Notes: a model not told the origin generated them from the sequence alone. A stretch of DNA of 26,943 nt from CAZXPG01 sp964643145 (GCA_964643145.1 CAZXPG010000020.1:1-26943); one strand, 5' to 3'. Shown: positions 13,747 to 22,390, numbered from the stretch's first letter. A program made the numbers and translations.

Positions 13747-16700
13747 ATGCCTAAACGTACAGACATCCATTCCATTCTCATTATTGGTGCAGGCCCGATT
13801 GTGATCGGGCAGGCGTGTGAATTTGATTATTCCGGCACTCAGGCCTGTAAGGCACTGAAAGAAGAAGGGTACCGCGTGACGCTGGTGAACTCGAATCCGG
13901 CTACTATTATGACTGATCCTGATCTGGCCGATGCCACCTATGTGGAGCCGATTACCCCTGCCATGGTAGAAAAAATCATTGAGAAAGAACGCCCCGATGC
14001 CATCCTGCCCACGGTGGGGGGGCAAACCGCGCTTAACTGCGCACTTAATTTGGCAGAATCCGGGGTGCTCGAAAAATATGGTGTGGAACTGATTGGAGCA
14101 AAGGCAGAGGCCATTGAAAAGGCCGAAAACCGCCAGCTTTTCAAGGAGGCCATGGCGCGTATCGGCCTGGAATGCCCGCGTAACGTGGTGGTGCATTCGG
14201 TGGAAGAGGCACTGGAGCATCTGGATTATGTCGGCCTTCCCTCTATTATCCGCCCGTCATTTACGCTAGGTGGTTCCGGTGGTGGCATTGCCCGTACTAA
14301 AGAGGAATTTGTTGCCATTGTCGCCAGTGGCCTGGAAGCTTCCCCCACCCATGAAGTGCAGATTGATGAATCGGTGATTGGCTGGAAAGAATATGAGATG
14401 GAAGTGATCCGTGACAAGGCGGATAACTGCATTATCGTCTGCTCGATTGAAAATATCGACCCGATGGGCGTGCATACCGGGGATAGCATCACCGTAGCAC
14501 CGGCACTCACCCTAACCGACAAAGAATATCAGCTGATGCGGGATGCCTCTATGGCCGTGCTGCGTGAAATTGGCGTGGAAACGGGCGGCTCCAATGTGCA
14601 GTTTGCTGTAAACCCCCACACCGGCCGTTTACTGGTGATTGAAATGAATCCACGCGTATCGCGTTCCTCGGCACTGGCATCGAAAGCAACCGGCTTCCCG
14701 ATTGCCAAAGTGGCGGCCAAGCTGGCGGTGGGCTATACGCTAGATGAAATTAAGAATGACTGCACAAAAGTAACGCCTGCCAGCTTTGAACCAGTGATTG
14801 ACTATGTGGTGACTAAAATCCCACGCTTTACCTTCGAGAAATTTGCTGGTACGAAAAAAGAACTCTCCAGTTCCATGAAATCGGTAGGGGAAGCAATGGC
14901 GATTGGCCGCAATTTTGCCGAGTCGTTGCAAAAAGCCCTGCGCTCAATGGAAACCGGCCTGACAGGCTTAAATGACATTGATTTTGCAGGAAAAAGTAAA
15001 GAAAGCCTCAAACAGAAGCTTGCAGCACTTACCCCCGACAGGCTGTTATTAATTGCGGAGGCCTTCCGTCAGGGCATAAGCCTGGAAGAAATTCAGGCAA
15101 TTACCGCCTATGATAGCTGGTTCCTGCATCAGATTGCAGCACTGGTTCAGGCAGAAGCGCAGGTGAAAAAGCACGGACTCCCAAACGATAAGGCAGGGTT
15201 GTTTGCGTTAAAACGCCAGGGCTTTTCCGACAGCAGGCTGGCGGAACTTGCAGGGCTAAAAGAAGCAGAAGTGACAGCGCGTAGGCTTGGGCTTGGCATT
15301 CATCCGGTGTATAAGCGGGTGGATACCTGTGCGGCCGAGTTTGCATCGGGAACACCCTATATGTATTCTACCTATGAGGGAAATAGCGAACAAGCAGCCG
15401 AATGTGAAGCCGCCCCTAGCGATAGAAAAAAGGTGATTATTCTGGGCAGTGGCCCCAACCGTATTGGCCAGGGGGTAGAGTTCGATTATGCCTGTGTGCA
15501 TGCCGCTTATGCGCTAAAAGAGGCAGGCTACGAAACCATCATGATTAACTGCAACCCAGAGACAGTATCAACCGATTATGATACCTCTGACCGGCTCTAT
15601 TTTGAACCGCTCACTGCTGAAAATGTGATTGATATTGTCGAGGTGGAGCGGAGGAACGGTACGCTAGTTGGGGTGAATGTCCAATTTGGTGGCCAGACCC
15701 CGCTCAAACTTGCACGCCCGCTTGAAGTAGCGAATGTGCCGATTATCGGCACATCCCCCGATGCGATTGACCTGGCAGAGGATCGCGAGCGTTTCCAGCA
15801 ATTGTTGCATAAGCTGGGCTTACGTCAGCCTGCCAACTTCATTTGCTATAGTGCCAGTGAAGTAGAAGAAAAAGCCCGTACCATCGGCTTCCCCGTGGTG
15901 GTGCGTCCTTCCTACGTGCTGGGAGGCCGTGCCATGGCCATTGTGCATGACGCGCTCGCACTGAAGGACTATCTTACGGAATATAACGAATTATTTTCCA
16001 CTGGCCCATTGCTTGTTGATAATTTCCTGAGTGATGCTGTTGAGGTGGATGTCGACGCGCTCTCTGATGGAAAAGAGGTGTTTGTAGCCGGAATTATGGA
16101 GCATATTGAAGAGGCTGGTATCCATTCTGGTGATTCCGCCTGTTCACTCCCCCCCTATAATTTGAGTGCTTCGGTGATTGAAGACATTACCGCGCAGACG
16201 AAAGCACTGGCGTTAGCACTGAATGTCGTAGGGCTGATGAATGTACAATATGCCATTAAGGACGACATTGTCTATGTGCTGGAAGTCAATCCGCGCTCCA
16301 GCCGTACCGTGCCCTTTGTAGCGAAAGCGACAGGCATCCCAATTGCCAAAATTGCCGCCAGGGTGATGGCAGGGGAGTCGCTTGCCAGCTTCAACCTATC
16401 AAAGAAGGCGCGCCGGATGGAGCATATTGCCGTCAAAGAAGCGGTCTTCCCGTTTGCGCGCTTTGCGGAAGCCGATATTATTTTGGGGCCGGAAATGAAA
16501 TCCACGGGTGAGGCAATGGGCATTGATAACAGCTTTGGCCGCGCCTTTGCCAAAGCCCAGCTTGCCAGCGGCACGGTGATTCCTGTGGGCGGCCAGGTGT
16601 TTATTTCAGTGAAAGACAGCGATAAGAAATATGTGATACCGATTGCTGAATCATTGATCCGCTTGGGCTTTACCGTTCTGGCTACTAAAGGCACTGCCGC

Positions 16701-16992
16701 CAGCCTGCACGCTGCAGGGATTGCCGTGACGCCTGTGAAAAAAGTGCAGGAAGGTAGTGGCCATATTGTGGATATGATGAAAGCCGGAGACGTTAGCCTG
16801 GTCATTAACACCACGGAAGGCCAACAGGCAATTGTTGATAGTTTCAGCTTGCGCCGGACAGCACTCTTGAGTAAAATTCCTTATAGTACCACGGTCGCAG
16901 GTGCCAAAGCACTGGTCCAGGCTATTAAATCTGTCAAAGAAGACCAGGGATTGCAGGTATGCTCCTTGCAGGCCTATTTTGGGGGAGACTAA
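13747..16992 (+). CDS. carB: Carbamoyl-phosphate synthase large subunit
   Basis: Makes carbamoyl phosphate from bicarbonate, ammonia channelled from CarA, and two ATP. It has the duplicated layout: a first ATP-grasp unit at residues 1-400 (IIGAGPIVIGQACEFDYSG, GGSGGGIA, IEMNPRVSRSSALASKATG), an oligomerisation region to about 550, a second ATP-grasp unit from about 561 (IILGSGPNRIGQGVEFDYA, VRPSYVLGGRAM, LEVNPRSSRTVPFVAKATG), and an MGS-like allosteric domain from about residue 945. At 1081 residues it is complete (E. coli 1073). There is no clear ribosome-binding site before ATG 13747, so expression may depend on coupling to the DUF3226 gene. greA follows 75 bases downstream. Confidence 0.98.
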   Translation: MPKRTDIHSILIIGAGPIVIGQACEFDYSGTQACKALKEEGYRVTLVNSNPATIMTDPDLADATYVEPITPAMVEKIIEKERPDAILPTVGGQTALNCALNLAESGVLEKYGVELIGAKAEAIEKAENRQLFKEAMARIGLECPRNVVVHSVEEALEHLDYVGLPSIIRPSFTLGGSGGGIARTKEEFVAIVASGLEASPTHEVQIDESVIGWKEYEMEVIRDKADNCIIVCSIENIDPMGVHTGDSITVAPALTLTDKEYQLMRDASMAVLREIGVETGGSNVQFAVNPHTGRLLVIEMNPRVSRSSALASKATGFPIAKVAAKLAVGYTLDEIKNDCTKVTPASFEPVIDYVVTKIPRFTFEKFAGTKKELSSSMKSVGEAMAIGRNFAESLQKALRSMETGLTGLNDIDFAGKSKESLKQKLAALTPDRLLLIAEAFRQGISLEEIQAITAYDSWFLHQIAALVQAEAQVKKHGLPNDKAGLFALKRQGFSDSRLAELAGLKEAEVTARRLGLGIHPVYKRVDTCAAEFASGTPYMYSTYEGNSEQAAECEAAPSDRKKVIILGSGPNRIGQGVEFDYACVHAAYALKEAGYETIMINCNPETVSTDYDTSDRLYFEPLTAENVIDIVEVERRNGTLVGVNVQFGGQTPLKLARPLEVANVPIIGTSPDAIDLAEDRERFQQLLHKLGLRQPANFICYSASEVEEKARTIGFPVVVRPSYVLGGRAMAIVHDALALKDYLTEYNELFSTGPLLVDNFLSDAVEVDVDALSDGKEVFVAGIMEHIEEAGIHSGDSACSLPPYNLSASVIEDITAQTKALALALNVVGLMNVQYAIKDDIVYVLEVNPRSSRTVPFVAKATGIPIAKIAARVMAGESLASFNLSKKARRMEHIAVKEAVFPFARFAEADIILGPEMKSTGEAMGIDNSFGRAFAKAQLASGTVIPVGGQVFISVKDSDKKYVIPIAESLIRLGFTVLATKGTAASLHAAGIAVTPVKKVQEGSGHIVDMMKAGDVSLVINTTEGQQAIVDSFSLRRTALLSKIPYSTTVAGAKALVQAIKSVKEDQGLQVCSLQAYFGGD

Positions 16993-17067
16993 ACGAAGTT
17001 TTTGATGTATGGTACAGCGATAGCACTCGTTTTTTTAAGTAATTGTTAAGCATTGTGAGCAAAGAAG

Positions 17068-17541
17068 ATGGATAAATTTCCGATAACGGCATCTGGCCTT
17101 TCCAAGTTGGAAGAGGAATTGAAGAACCTGAAAACTGTAGAGCGTCCTGCTGTTATCCAGGCTATTGCCTCGGCACGGGAATTAGGGGATTTATCAGAAA
17201 ACGCAGAATATCACGCCGCCCGTGAACGACAGAGCTTTATTGAAGGCAAGATTATTGAGCTGGAAGATAAGATGGCACGGGCGGAAGTGATTGATGTCAG
17301 CAAACTTTCTGGCAAAACCATCAAATTTGGGGCCACGGTCACCTTGCTTGATGAAGATACCGACAAAGAAAGCACCTACCAGATTGTGGGTGAATATGAA
17401 GCCGATATCAATAAGGGGTTGATTTCTATCGTATCGCCCTTGGCGCGTGCCCTGATTGGCAAAAATGAAGGCGATTACATTGAAGTAATCATTCCCAAAG
17501 GCACCAAAGCCTATGAAATTATGCAGGTGATCTATCAATGA
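17068..17541 (+). CDS. greA: Transcription elongation factor GreA
   Basis: Binds RNA polymerase through the secondary channel and stimulates cleavage of backtracked transcripts. The N-terminal coiled coil (residues 1-75) contains ELGDLSENAEYHAARERQ with the tip acidic residues needed for cleavage, and the C-terminal FKBP-like domain contains VTLLDEDTD, YQIVGEYEAD and SPLARALIGKNEGD. The length of 157 is standard (E. coli 158). greA after carB is a common alphaproteobacterial order. The stop codon overlaps the next start (ATGA). Confidence 0.97.
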   Translation: MDKFPITASGLSKLEEELKNLKTVERPAVIQAIASARELGDLSENAEYHAARERQSFIEGKIIELEDKMARAEVIDVSKLSGKTIKFGATVTLLDEDTDKESTYQIVGEYEADINKGLISIVSPLARALIGKNEGDYIEVIIPKGTKAYEIMQVIYQ

Positions 17542-17951
17542 TGAAGCGTGGGTGGGAGAAAATACGCCTGATCGTTATGCTCTCCCCCCAGAAGCTGGCG
17601 TTGCTGGTGTTTATCATTGCGTCAGTGATTTCATTGCTCTTTCAAATCACTACTGCCCTGCTTTCCCCTTCCTACCAGGAACCCTCTTCCTGTATCACGA
17701 TGAAAGCCACGATTCTAGCGGATATTGCCAGACAAGACACGTGCAAGCAGGATGCTGATTGCCTACCGCTCAATGCCCATTGTCCGTTTAGCTGCATGGC
17801 CGTGCACCAGGAAGCGGTTACAGCAGTTACGGCTAAGATCCAGGCTTATACTAGCGAATGTGGCTTATGTCTAAGCAACACGTGTAGCGCAACGGTTCTG
17901 TCACAGGCACGATGTATAGACCAACATTGTATAATAGTGCCCTCACCTTGA
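17538..17951 (+). CDS. Cysteine-rich single-pass membrane protein, unknown function
   Basis: The product has 137 residues. A basic N-terminus (MMKRGWEKIR) precedes one membrane segment (residues 19-43, KLALLVFIIASVISLLFQITTALL), predicting an anchor with the rest in the periplasm. That part holds ten cysteines (52, 69, 75, 82, 86, 108, 111, 116, 126, 131) in a regular arrangement including DADC, CPFSC, CGLC and C-x4-C, which suggests a small disulfide-rich fold. I do not recognise the family with certainty. The start overlaps the greA stop as ATGA, so it is translationally coupled; ATG 17541 is an alternative. Its last codons lie inside the left arm of a 78-bp inverted repeat element, so the C-terminus PSP may be element-derived. 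Confidence 0.7.
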   Translation: MMKRGWEKIRLIVMLSPQKLALLVFIIASVISLLFQITTALLSPSYQEPSSCITMKATILADIARQDTCKQDADCLPLNAHCPFSCMAVHQEAVTAVTAKIQAYTSECGLCLSNTCSATVLSQARCIDQHCIIVPSP

Positions 17952-18018
17952 GCCCTCTCCCAAAGGGAGAGGGCCGTTCCACCACAATTCCCCCTTGGGA
18001 GAGGACATTATGGTGAGG
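17941..18018. repeat. 78-bp nested inverted-repeat element / terminator
   Basis: The outer arms CCTCACC (17941-17947) and GGTGAGG (18012-18018) enclose a perfect hairpin CCCTCTCCC-AAA-GGGAGAGGG (17953-17973) and a related CCCCCTTGGGAGAGG segment. No T run follows. It looks like a small repeat element of the CCCTCTCCC/GGGAGAGGG type found between genes of many bacteria, here between convergent genes. Confidence 0.65.
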
Positions 18019-18025
18019 CGATGTA

Positions 18026-18580
18026 CTACATAGTGCGCGCCTGTCTACCTTGTGGTGCCAATACGTTATGCAACTTGGACACAGTTTTTTCATGATAGTT
18101 TGCGCGTTTCAACAGCAAATAGGTGGTAGCATTGTCATTAGCTGACTGTGCTTCCTGGATTGCTTGCTGGCACTGCTCAGCTAATTGCTGGTGGCTGTTC
18201 TGCAAGTCCTGGATAATTTCCTGCCAACTTCCTGGTACGTTATTCTGTTCAACAATCTGTTGTAGATTATTAGATTGACGCAGGTTCAGTTGAGAATCAG
18301 GGGAAATCGCACGGATACGGTTACCAATAGTATTTGCCGATTTCGTCAAGCTTTTATACTGGCTGCCGAGACGTGAATAGAGCGTATAGAAGGTAGGGCC
18401 TTCAATATTCCAACGGCAAAGCTGTGTTTTGAATGCAAGTTTATAGGTTTCAGCCAATAATTCGGTAAGAGACTGTACAACATCCTGGCTGGATTGCTGT
18501 CCGGCACGTTGTTGCTGCTGTTGTTGCTGTTGCTGCTGTGCAGAGGCAGAAGAAGACTGGCTACGAGATGCTTGAACCAT
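18026..18580 (-). CDS. Dps/ferritin-like protein lacking the ferroxidase site
   Basis: Product of 184 residues whose middle (ELLAETYKLAFKTQLCRWNIEGPTF onward) aligns with the Dps family of DNA-binding iron-storage proteins, including the W-N-x-x-G-x-x-F core and the following R-I-R-A-I helix. Numbered from ATG 18592, the positions equal to Listeria Dps His31, His43, Asp47, Asp58 and Glu62 are Arg60, Tyr72, Gly76, Asn87 and Asn91, so no iron-oxidation site remains. The N-terminus carries about ten consecutive Gln and Ser/Ala-rich sequence, encoded by a CAG/CAA repeat; the C-terminus is basic. ATG 18580 was chosen because GGAG is 6 bases upstream; ATG 18592 overlaps that site. It may be a structural or DNA-binding Dps paralogue. 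Confidence 0.75.
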   Translation of the reverse strand: MVQASRSQSSSASAQQQQQQQQQQRAGQQSSQDVVQSLTELLAETYKLAFKTQLCRWNIEGPTFYTLYSRLGSQYKSLTKSANTIGNRIRAISPDSQLNLRQSNNLQQIVEQNNVPGSWQEIIQDLQNSHQQLAEQCQQAIQEAQSANDNATTYLLLKRANYHEKTVSKLHNVLAPQGRQARTM

Positions 18581-18674
18581 ACGATACTCCATACAATAAA
18601 ATATAATAAAAAGTGATGGAGAGGATTATAGGTGGGAAGGAGTAAAACCTATGTAGGGAAAACAACGTAGAAAG

Positions 18675-18712
18675 TTAAAGAAAAAAGAAGGGCACAGTAG
18701 ACACTGTGCCCC
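18675..18712 (-). terminator. Rho-independent terminator of glnA
   Basis: On the minus strand GGGCACAGT-GTCT-ACTGTGCCC forms a perfect 9-bp stem with a 4-base loop, immediately followed by TTCTTTTTTCTTT. It lies just past the glnA stop and upstream of the Dps-like gene. Confidence 0.92.
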
Positions 18713-18720
18713 CCGGCATA

Positions 18721-20139
18721 TTACACGCTATAGTAGAGAGAATATTCCAGCGGATGGGGTGTATGTTCCCATGCATAGACTTCTTCCATTTTAAGCGCGA
18801 TATAGGCATCAATCTGGTCATCAGAGAATACATCGCCTTTCTTCAAAAAGTCACGGTCAGCAGAAAGCGCATTCAGTGCCTCACGCAGCGAACCACTCAC
18901 GGTTGCTACATCGCGCAGTTCTTCTGGTGGGAGATCATAAAGATTCTTATCCATCGCATCGCCAGGATGGATTTTATTCTCAATACCATCTAACCCTGCC
19001 ATCAACATGGCTGCAAAAGCATAGTAGGGGTTAGCAGAAGGATCGGAGAAGCGTACTTCAATCCGCTTTCCTTTCGGGCCTGCCACATAGGGGATGCGGA
19101 TCGAGGCAGAGCGGTTACGGGCGGAGTAAGCCAGTAGTACTGGGGCTTCAAAACCTGGAATCAGGCGTTTATAGCTGTTGGTTGAAGGGTTGGTAAAGGC
19201 ATTCAGTGCTTTAGCATGTTTGATAATACCGCCAATATAATATAAGCAGGTTTCAGACAGATCAGCATAGCCATTACCTGCAAAGAGTGGCGTCTTATCC
19301 TTCCAGATAGACTGGTGCACATGCATACCAGAGCCATTATCGCCATAAATAGGTTTAGGCATGAAGGTGGCAGTTTTGCCATAGGAATGCGCCACATTAT
19401 GTACAACATATTTATATTTCTGCACATTATCTGCGGTTTTGATCATCGTGTCAAAATCAAAGCCCAGTTCACATTGTGCAGGAGCAACCTCATGGTGATG
19501 GATCACCGGGGAAAGACCCACGGCTTTCAGCATAATCAGCATTTCTGCACGCAGATCGTTTAAAGAATCAACAGGCTGCACGGGGAAATAGCCGCCTTTC
19601 ACAGCCGGACGGTGGCCGGTATTGCCAGCTTCATAACGCTTGCCGGAATTGGCAGGGCTTTCTTCAGAATCAATCTTCACGAAGGTTTCATTCATGGATG
19701 TTTTAAAGCGGACATCATCAAATACAAAAAATTCCAGTTCAGGGCCAAAGAAGGCCTTATTGCCGATACCAGAATAGGCGAGATAGGCTTCAGCGCGGCG
19801 AGCGGTGGAACGTGGGTCACGGCTATAAGGTTGGCCGGTATTTGGTTCAATAATATCGCAGAAAACCACCAGCGTAGGCTGTGCGGTGAAAGGATCAATA
19901 AAGGCGGTGCTAGGGTCTGGCATGAGAATCATATCAGATTCATTGATGGCTTTCCATCCGGCAATAGAAGAACCATCAAACATCACGCCTTCCGTGAAAG
20001 TGGCTTCATCGACTTTGGCAGCATAATAGCTGGTGTGGTGACACTTGCCACGTGGATCGGTAAAACGGAAATCGACAAATTCAATTTCATGTTCGTTAAT
20101 TAAGTTAAGTACATCCTTTATTGCTTCGGCTCCAGACAT
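18721..20139 (-). CDS. glnA: Type I glutamine synthetase
   Basis: Condenses glutamate and ammonia with ATP to glutamine; the dodecameric cytoplasmic enzyme is central to nitrogen assimilation. Landmarks include FDGSSIAGWKAINESD (residues 54-69), the PELEFF metal ligands, NGSGMHVHQS, NPSTNSYKRLIPGFEAP, the ATP-binding KGKRIEVRFSDPSANPY, and KNLYDLPPEE with Tyr401, the site adenylylated by GlnE in this class. At 472 residues it is complete (E. coli 469). ATG 20139 has GAGGAG about 6 bases upstream. glnB, which often precedes glnA in alphaproteobacteria, is absent; two palindromic repeats lie between glnA and htpG instead. A strong terminator follows. Confidence 0.98.
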   Translation of the reverse strand: MSGAEAIKDVLNLINEHEIEFVDFRFTDPRGKCHHTSYYAAKVDEATFTEGVMFDGSSIAGWKAINESDMILMPDPSTAFIDPFTAQPTLVVFCDIIEPNTGQPYSRDPRSTARRAEAYLAYSGIGNKAFFGPELEFFVFDDVRFKTSMNETFVKIDSEESPANSGKRYEAGNTGHRPAVKGGYFPVQPVDSLNDLRAEMLIMLKAVGLSPVIHHHEVAPAQCELGFDFDTMIKTADNVQKYKYVVHNVAHSYGKTATFMPKPIYGDNGSGMHVHQSIWKDKTPLFAGNGYADLSETCLYYIGGIIKHAKALNAFTNPSTNSYKRLIPGFEAPVLLAYSARNRSASIRIPYVAGPKGKRIEVRFSDPSANPYYAFAAMLMAGLDGIENKIHPGDAMDKNLYDLPPEELRDVATVSGSLREALNALSADRDFLKKGDVFSDDQIDAYIALKMEEVYAWEHTPHPLEYSLYYSV

Positions 20140-20172
20140 CTTGCTCCTCGTTTATCCTGCTTAATATAGTGT

Positions 20173-20214
20173 AACCTCTGGCTGGATAAGTAAAGCTTAT
20201 CCAAAACTGCGGTT
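20173..20214. repeat. Palindromic intergenic repeat, copy 4
   Basis: AACCTCTGGCTGGATAAG-TAAAG-CTTATCCAAAACTGCGGTT: the core arms are perfect and the outer parts diverged on the left. It lies 34 bases upstream of glnA, so it falls in the glnA leader or promoter region. Confidence 0.85.
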
Positions 20215-20324
20215 AGTTTAGTGCCACATATTCAAAGGAGATATGACAACGCCTGAACATACTGCAAAGCCAAAATCTTTGCAATAGCAGAAGTGATGTA
20301 TGTGCGTTATACTGTCTGCAACAC

Positions 20325-20367
20325 AACCTCAGTTCTGGATAAGCTGTGCCCATCCAAAAACTGAGGT
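20325..20367. repeat. Palindromic intergenic repeat, copy 5
   Basis: AACCTCAGTTCTGGATAAGC-TGT-GCCCATCCAAAAACTGAGGT. The outer arms are conserved; two mismatches fall next to the loop. It lies 36 bases past the htpG stop and about 110 bases from copy 4. Confidence 0.88.
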
Positions 20368-20402
20368 CAACAATGATAAGAAACCTTATTGGTAGCAGAA
20401 GT

Positions 20403-22280
20403 CTATGCCAGCTTCTGCAAAAGGCCATTCAGGCGACGTGAGAAGGCGGAGGCATCGCTAATTGGCTCACCTTCCATGATACAGGCCTGATCAAACAGCA
20501 TCCGCACAATATCCTCAACCACCGCGTTACTACCTTCGACTTTGAGCCTTTCAGCAACACGCTGGATAACGGGGTGTTTCGGGTTGATTTCTAGCACCTT
20601 AGCAGAACGGCTTGCCAGTTGTTTCTGGTCAATCAGGAAACGTTCCATACGGATATCCATCGCCCCTTCTTTCACCCCTAAACATACTGGGCTATCGGTC
20701 AGTTTGGCAGAGGTACGCACATCGGCAATCTGCCCGGCAAGGGTAGTTTTGATGAAAGCAACCAGCGTGTCAATTTCGCTATTATCCACCTCCTGCTGCT
20801 CTTCTGCCTTTGCGTCCTCTTCCTTAGGGAGGGCAATTTTATCGAGGTCAATACCGGAACGCGTAACGGATTTCAGTTCTTTGTCTTTATAATCCGCCAC
20901 CACATTCACCCAGAAATCATCCACCGTATCGGTGAAGAGCAGCACGTCAATACCGCGGCTGATAAAGCCTTCCAATTGCGGGCTGGTTTTCAGCTTTTCC
21001 ACACTCTCGCCGGTCAGGTAGAAAATCTCGGCCTGGCCTTCTTTCATGTGCTCAATATATTCATCCAGACTAATCAGCCTGCCCTGCAACACACTATAGA
21101 AACGGCATACTTCCAGAATCTGCTCGCGGCCTTCTAAGCCCTCACACAGCCCTTCTTTCAGCACTGCACCAAAATTCTCCCAGAATTCCAGATAATTGAC
21201 CGGTTCTTTCTCCGCCCGTTTTTTCAGCTCTGACAGTACACGCTTCACCAGTGAACGGCGGATTTTATCAATCACCGGATTGGCCTGCAACGTTTCACGG
21301 CTGATATTCAGCGGCAGATCCTGCGAATCCACCACCCCACGCATAAAGCGCATATAGGCAGGCACCAGTTCCAGCCCTTCATCGGTGATATACACACGCT
21401 TCACATAAAGCTTCACGCGGGTTTTCCGGTCTGGGTGGAATAAGTCAAACGGCTTGCGGGAAGGAATGAATAACAGGTTAGTATATTCCAGCGTACCTTC
21501 ATTTTTATTATGCAATGTCATCCATGGTTCATCAGGGGAATGGGATACATGCTTGTAGAACTGCTTGTAATCTTCTGGGGCAATCTCTGATTTCTGGCGT
21601 GTCCAGAGGGCAGAAGCACTATTGACCACCTCCGTTTCTCCCTCTTCATCCACCAGTTCAATTGGGATAGCGATATGGTCGGAATAGGTGGTAATAATAT
21701 GCTGCAAGCGGAATTTATCGAGATAGTTATCTTCTTCTTTCCTGAGTGTGAGTGTAATACGGGTGCCACGCGGTGCCGGGTTCTCAGCCTCACCCACCGT
21801 AAACTCGCCTGTTCCTTCCGAACTCCATGTATAGGCCTGCTCTTCACCGGCTTTGCGGCTGGTGACTTCCACCTTCTCCGCCACCATGAACGAGGAATAA
21901 AAACCAACACCAAACTGGCCGATTAACTGCATATCCTTCTTGGTATCACCGGTATATTGCGCCAGGAAATGCTCGGTACCGGAACGAGCGATAGTACCAA
22001 GATGGGCGATCAACTCCTCACGGTTCATGCCAATACCGTTATCACGAATCGTCACCGTACGGTCTTCCACCTTAAACGACACCTGCACTTTCAGCTCTGG
22101 GTCGTCTTTCAACAAGCTGCTATCGGTCACTGCCAGGTAACGCAGCTTATCACAAGCATCAGAGGCGTTAGAGATAAGCTCACGCAGGAAAATATCCTTA
22201 TTAGTATAAAGTGAGTGAATCATCAATTGGAGGATTTTCCCCACCTCCGCATCAAATTTCCTTACTTCAGTATCGGTCAT
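20403..22280 (-). CDS. htpG: Molecular chaperone HtpG (Hsp90)
   Basis: ATP-dependent bacterial Hsp90 that remodels client proteins with DnaK. The N-terminal GHKL ATPase domain shows LRELISNASDACDKLRYLA, IRDNGIGM, IARSGT and IGQFGVGFYSSFMVA. The middle domain has TNLLFIPSRKPFDLF and LPLNISRETLQ with the catalytic Arg. The C-terminal dimerisation domain ends in VRMLFDQACIMEGEPISDASAFSRRLNGLLQ. At 625 residues it is complete (E. coli 624). ATG 22280 has AAGGAAAAG about 10 bases upstream. The upstream leader holds heptamer repeats and a 13-bp inverted repeat. No CIRCE-type element was recognised. Confidence 0.98.
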   Translation of the reverse strand: MTDTEVRKFDAEVGKILQLMIHSLYTNKDIFLRELISNASDACDKLRYLAVTDSSLLKDDPELKVQVSFKVEDRTVTIRDNGIGMNREELIAHLGTIARSGTEHFLAQYTGDTKKDMQLIGQFGVGFYSSFMVAEKVEVTSRKAGEEQAYTWSSEGTGEFTVGEAENPAPRGTRITLTLRKEEDNYLDKFRLQHIITTYSDHIAIPIELVDEEGETEVVNSASALWTRQKSEIAPEDYKQFYKHVSHSPDEPWMTLHNKNEGTLEYTNLLFIPSRKPFDLFHPDRKTRVKLYVKRVYITDEGLELVPAYMRFMRGVVDSQDLPLNISRETLQANPVIDKIRRSLVKRVLSELKKRAEKEPVNYLEFWENFGAVLKEGLCEGLEGREQILEVCRFYSVLQGRLISLDEYIEHMKEGQAEIFYLTGESVEKLKTSPQLEGFISRGIDVLLFTDTVDDFWVNVVADYKDKELKSVTRSGIDLDKIALPKEEDAKAEEQQEVDNSEIDTLVAFIKTTLAGQIADVRTSAKLTDSPVCLGVKEGAMDIRMERFLIDQKQLASRSAKVLEINPKHPVIQRVAERLKVEGSNAVVEDIVRMLFDQACIMEGEPISDASAFSRRLNGLLQKLA

Positions 22281-22301
22281 AATCGTGTTCTTTTCCTTAT
22301 T

Positions 22302-22359
22302 GTTAGATTGTAGATGTTAGATGTTAGAGAGTAAGAACTTCTGCTATCTAACATCTAAC
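22302..22359. repeat. Heptamer tandem repeats with inverted repeat upstream of htpG
   Basis: Four 7-bp units run together: GTTAGAT, TGTAGAT, GTTAGAT, GTTAGAG (22302-22329). The segment GTTAGATGTTAGA (22316-22328) is repeated perfectly inverted as TCTAACATCTAAC (22347-22359). The hairpin lies between the CDF gene and htpG, both on the minus strand, so it could end the CDF transcript or sit in the htpG leader. Confidence 0.7.
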
Positions 22360-22390
22360 CTCAAATTTCAAGGTATCGGGCATAAAATTT

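Noticed and set aside
20213..20428. Open frame of 71 codons upstream of glnA on the minus strand
   Set aside because: It overlaps the end of htpG and is built largely from a palindromic repeat copy; the product is an unlikely Cys/Arg/Leu mix and not GlnB.
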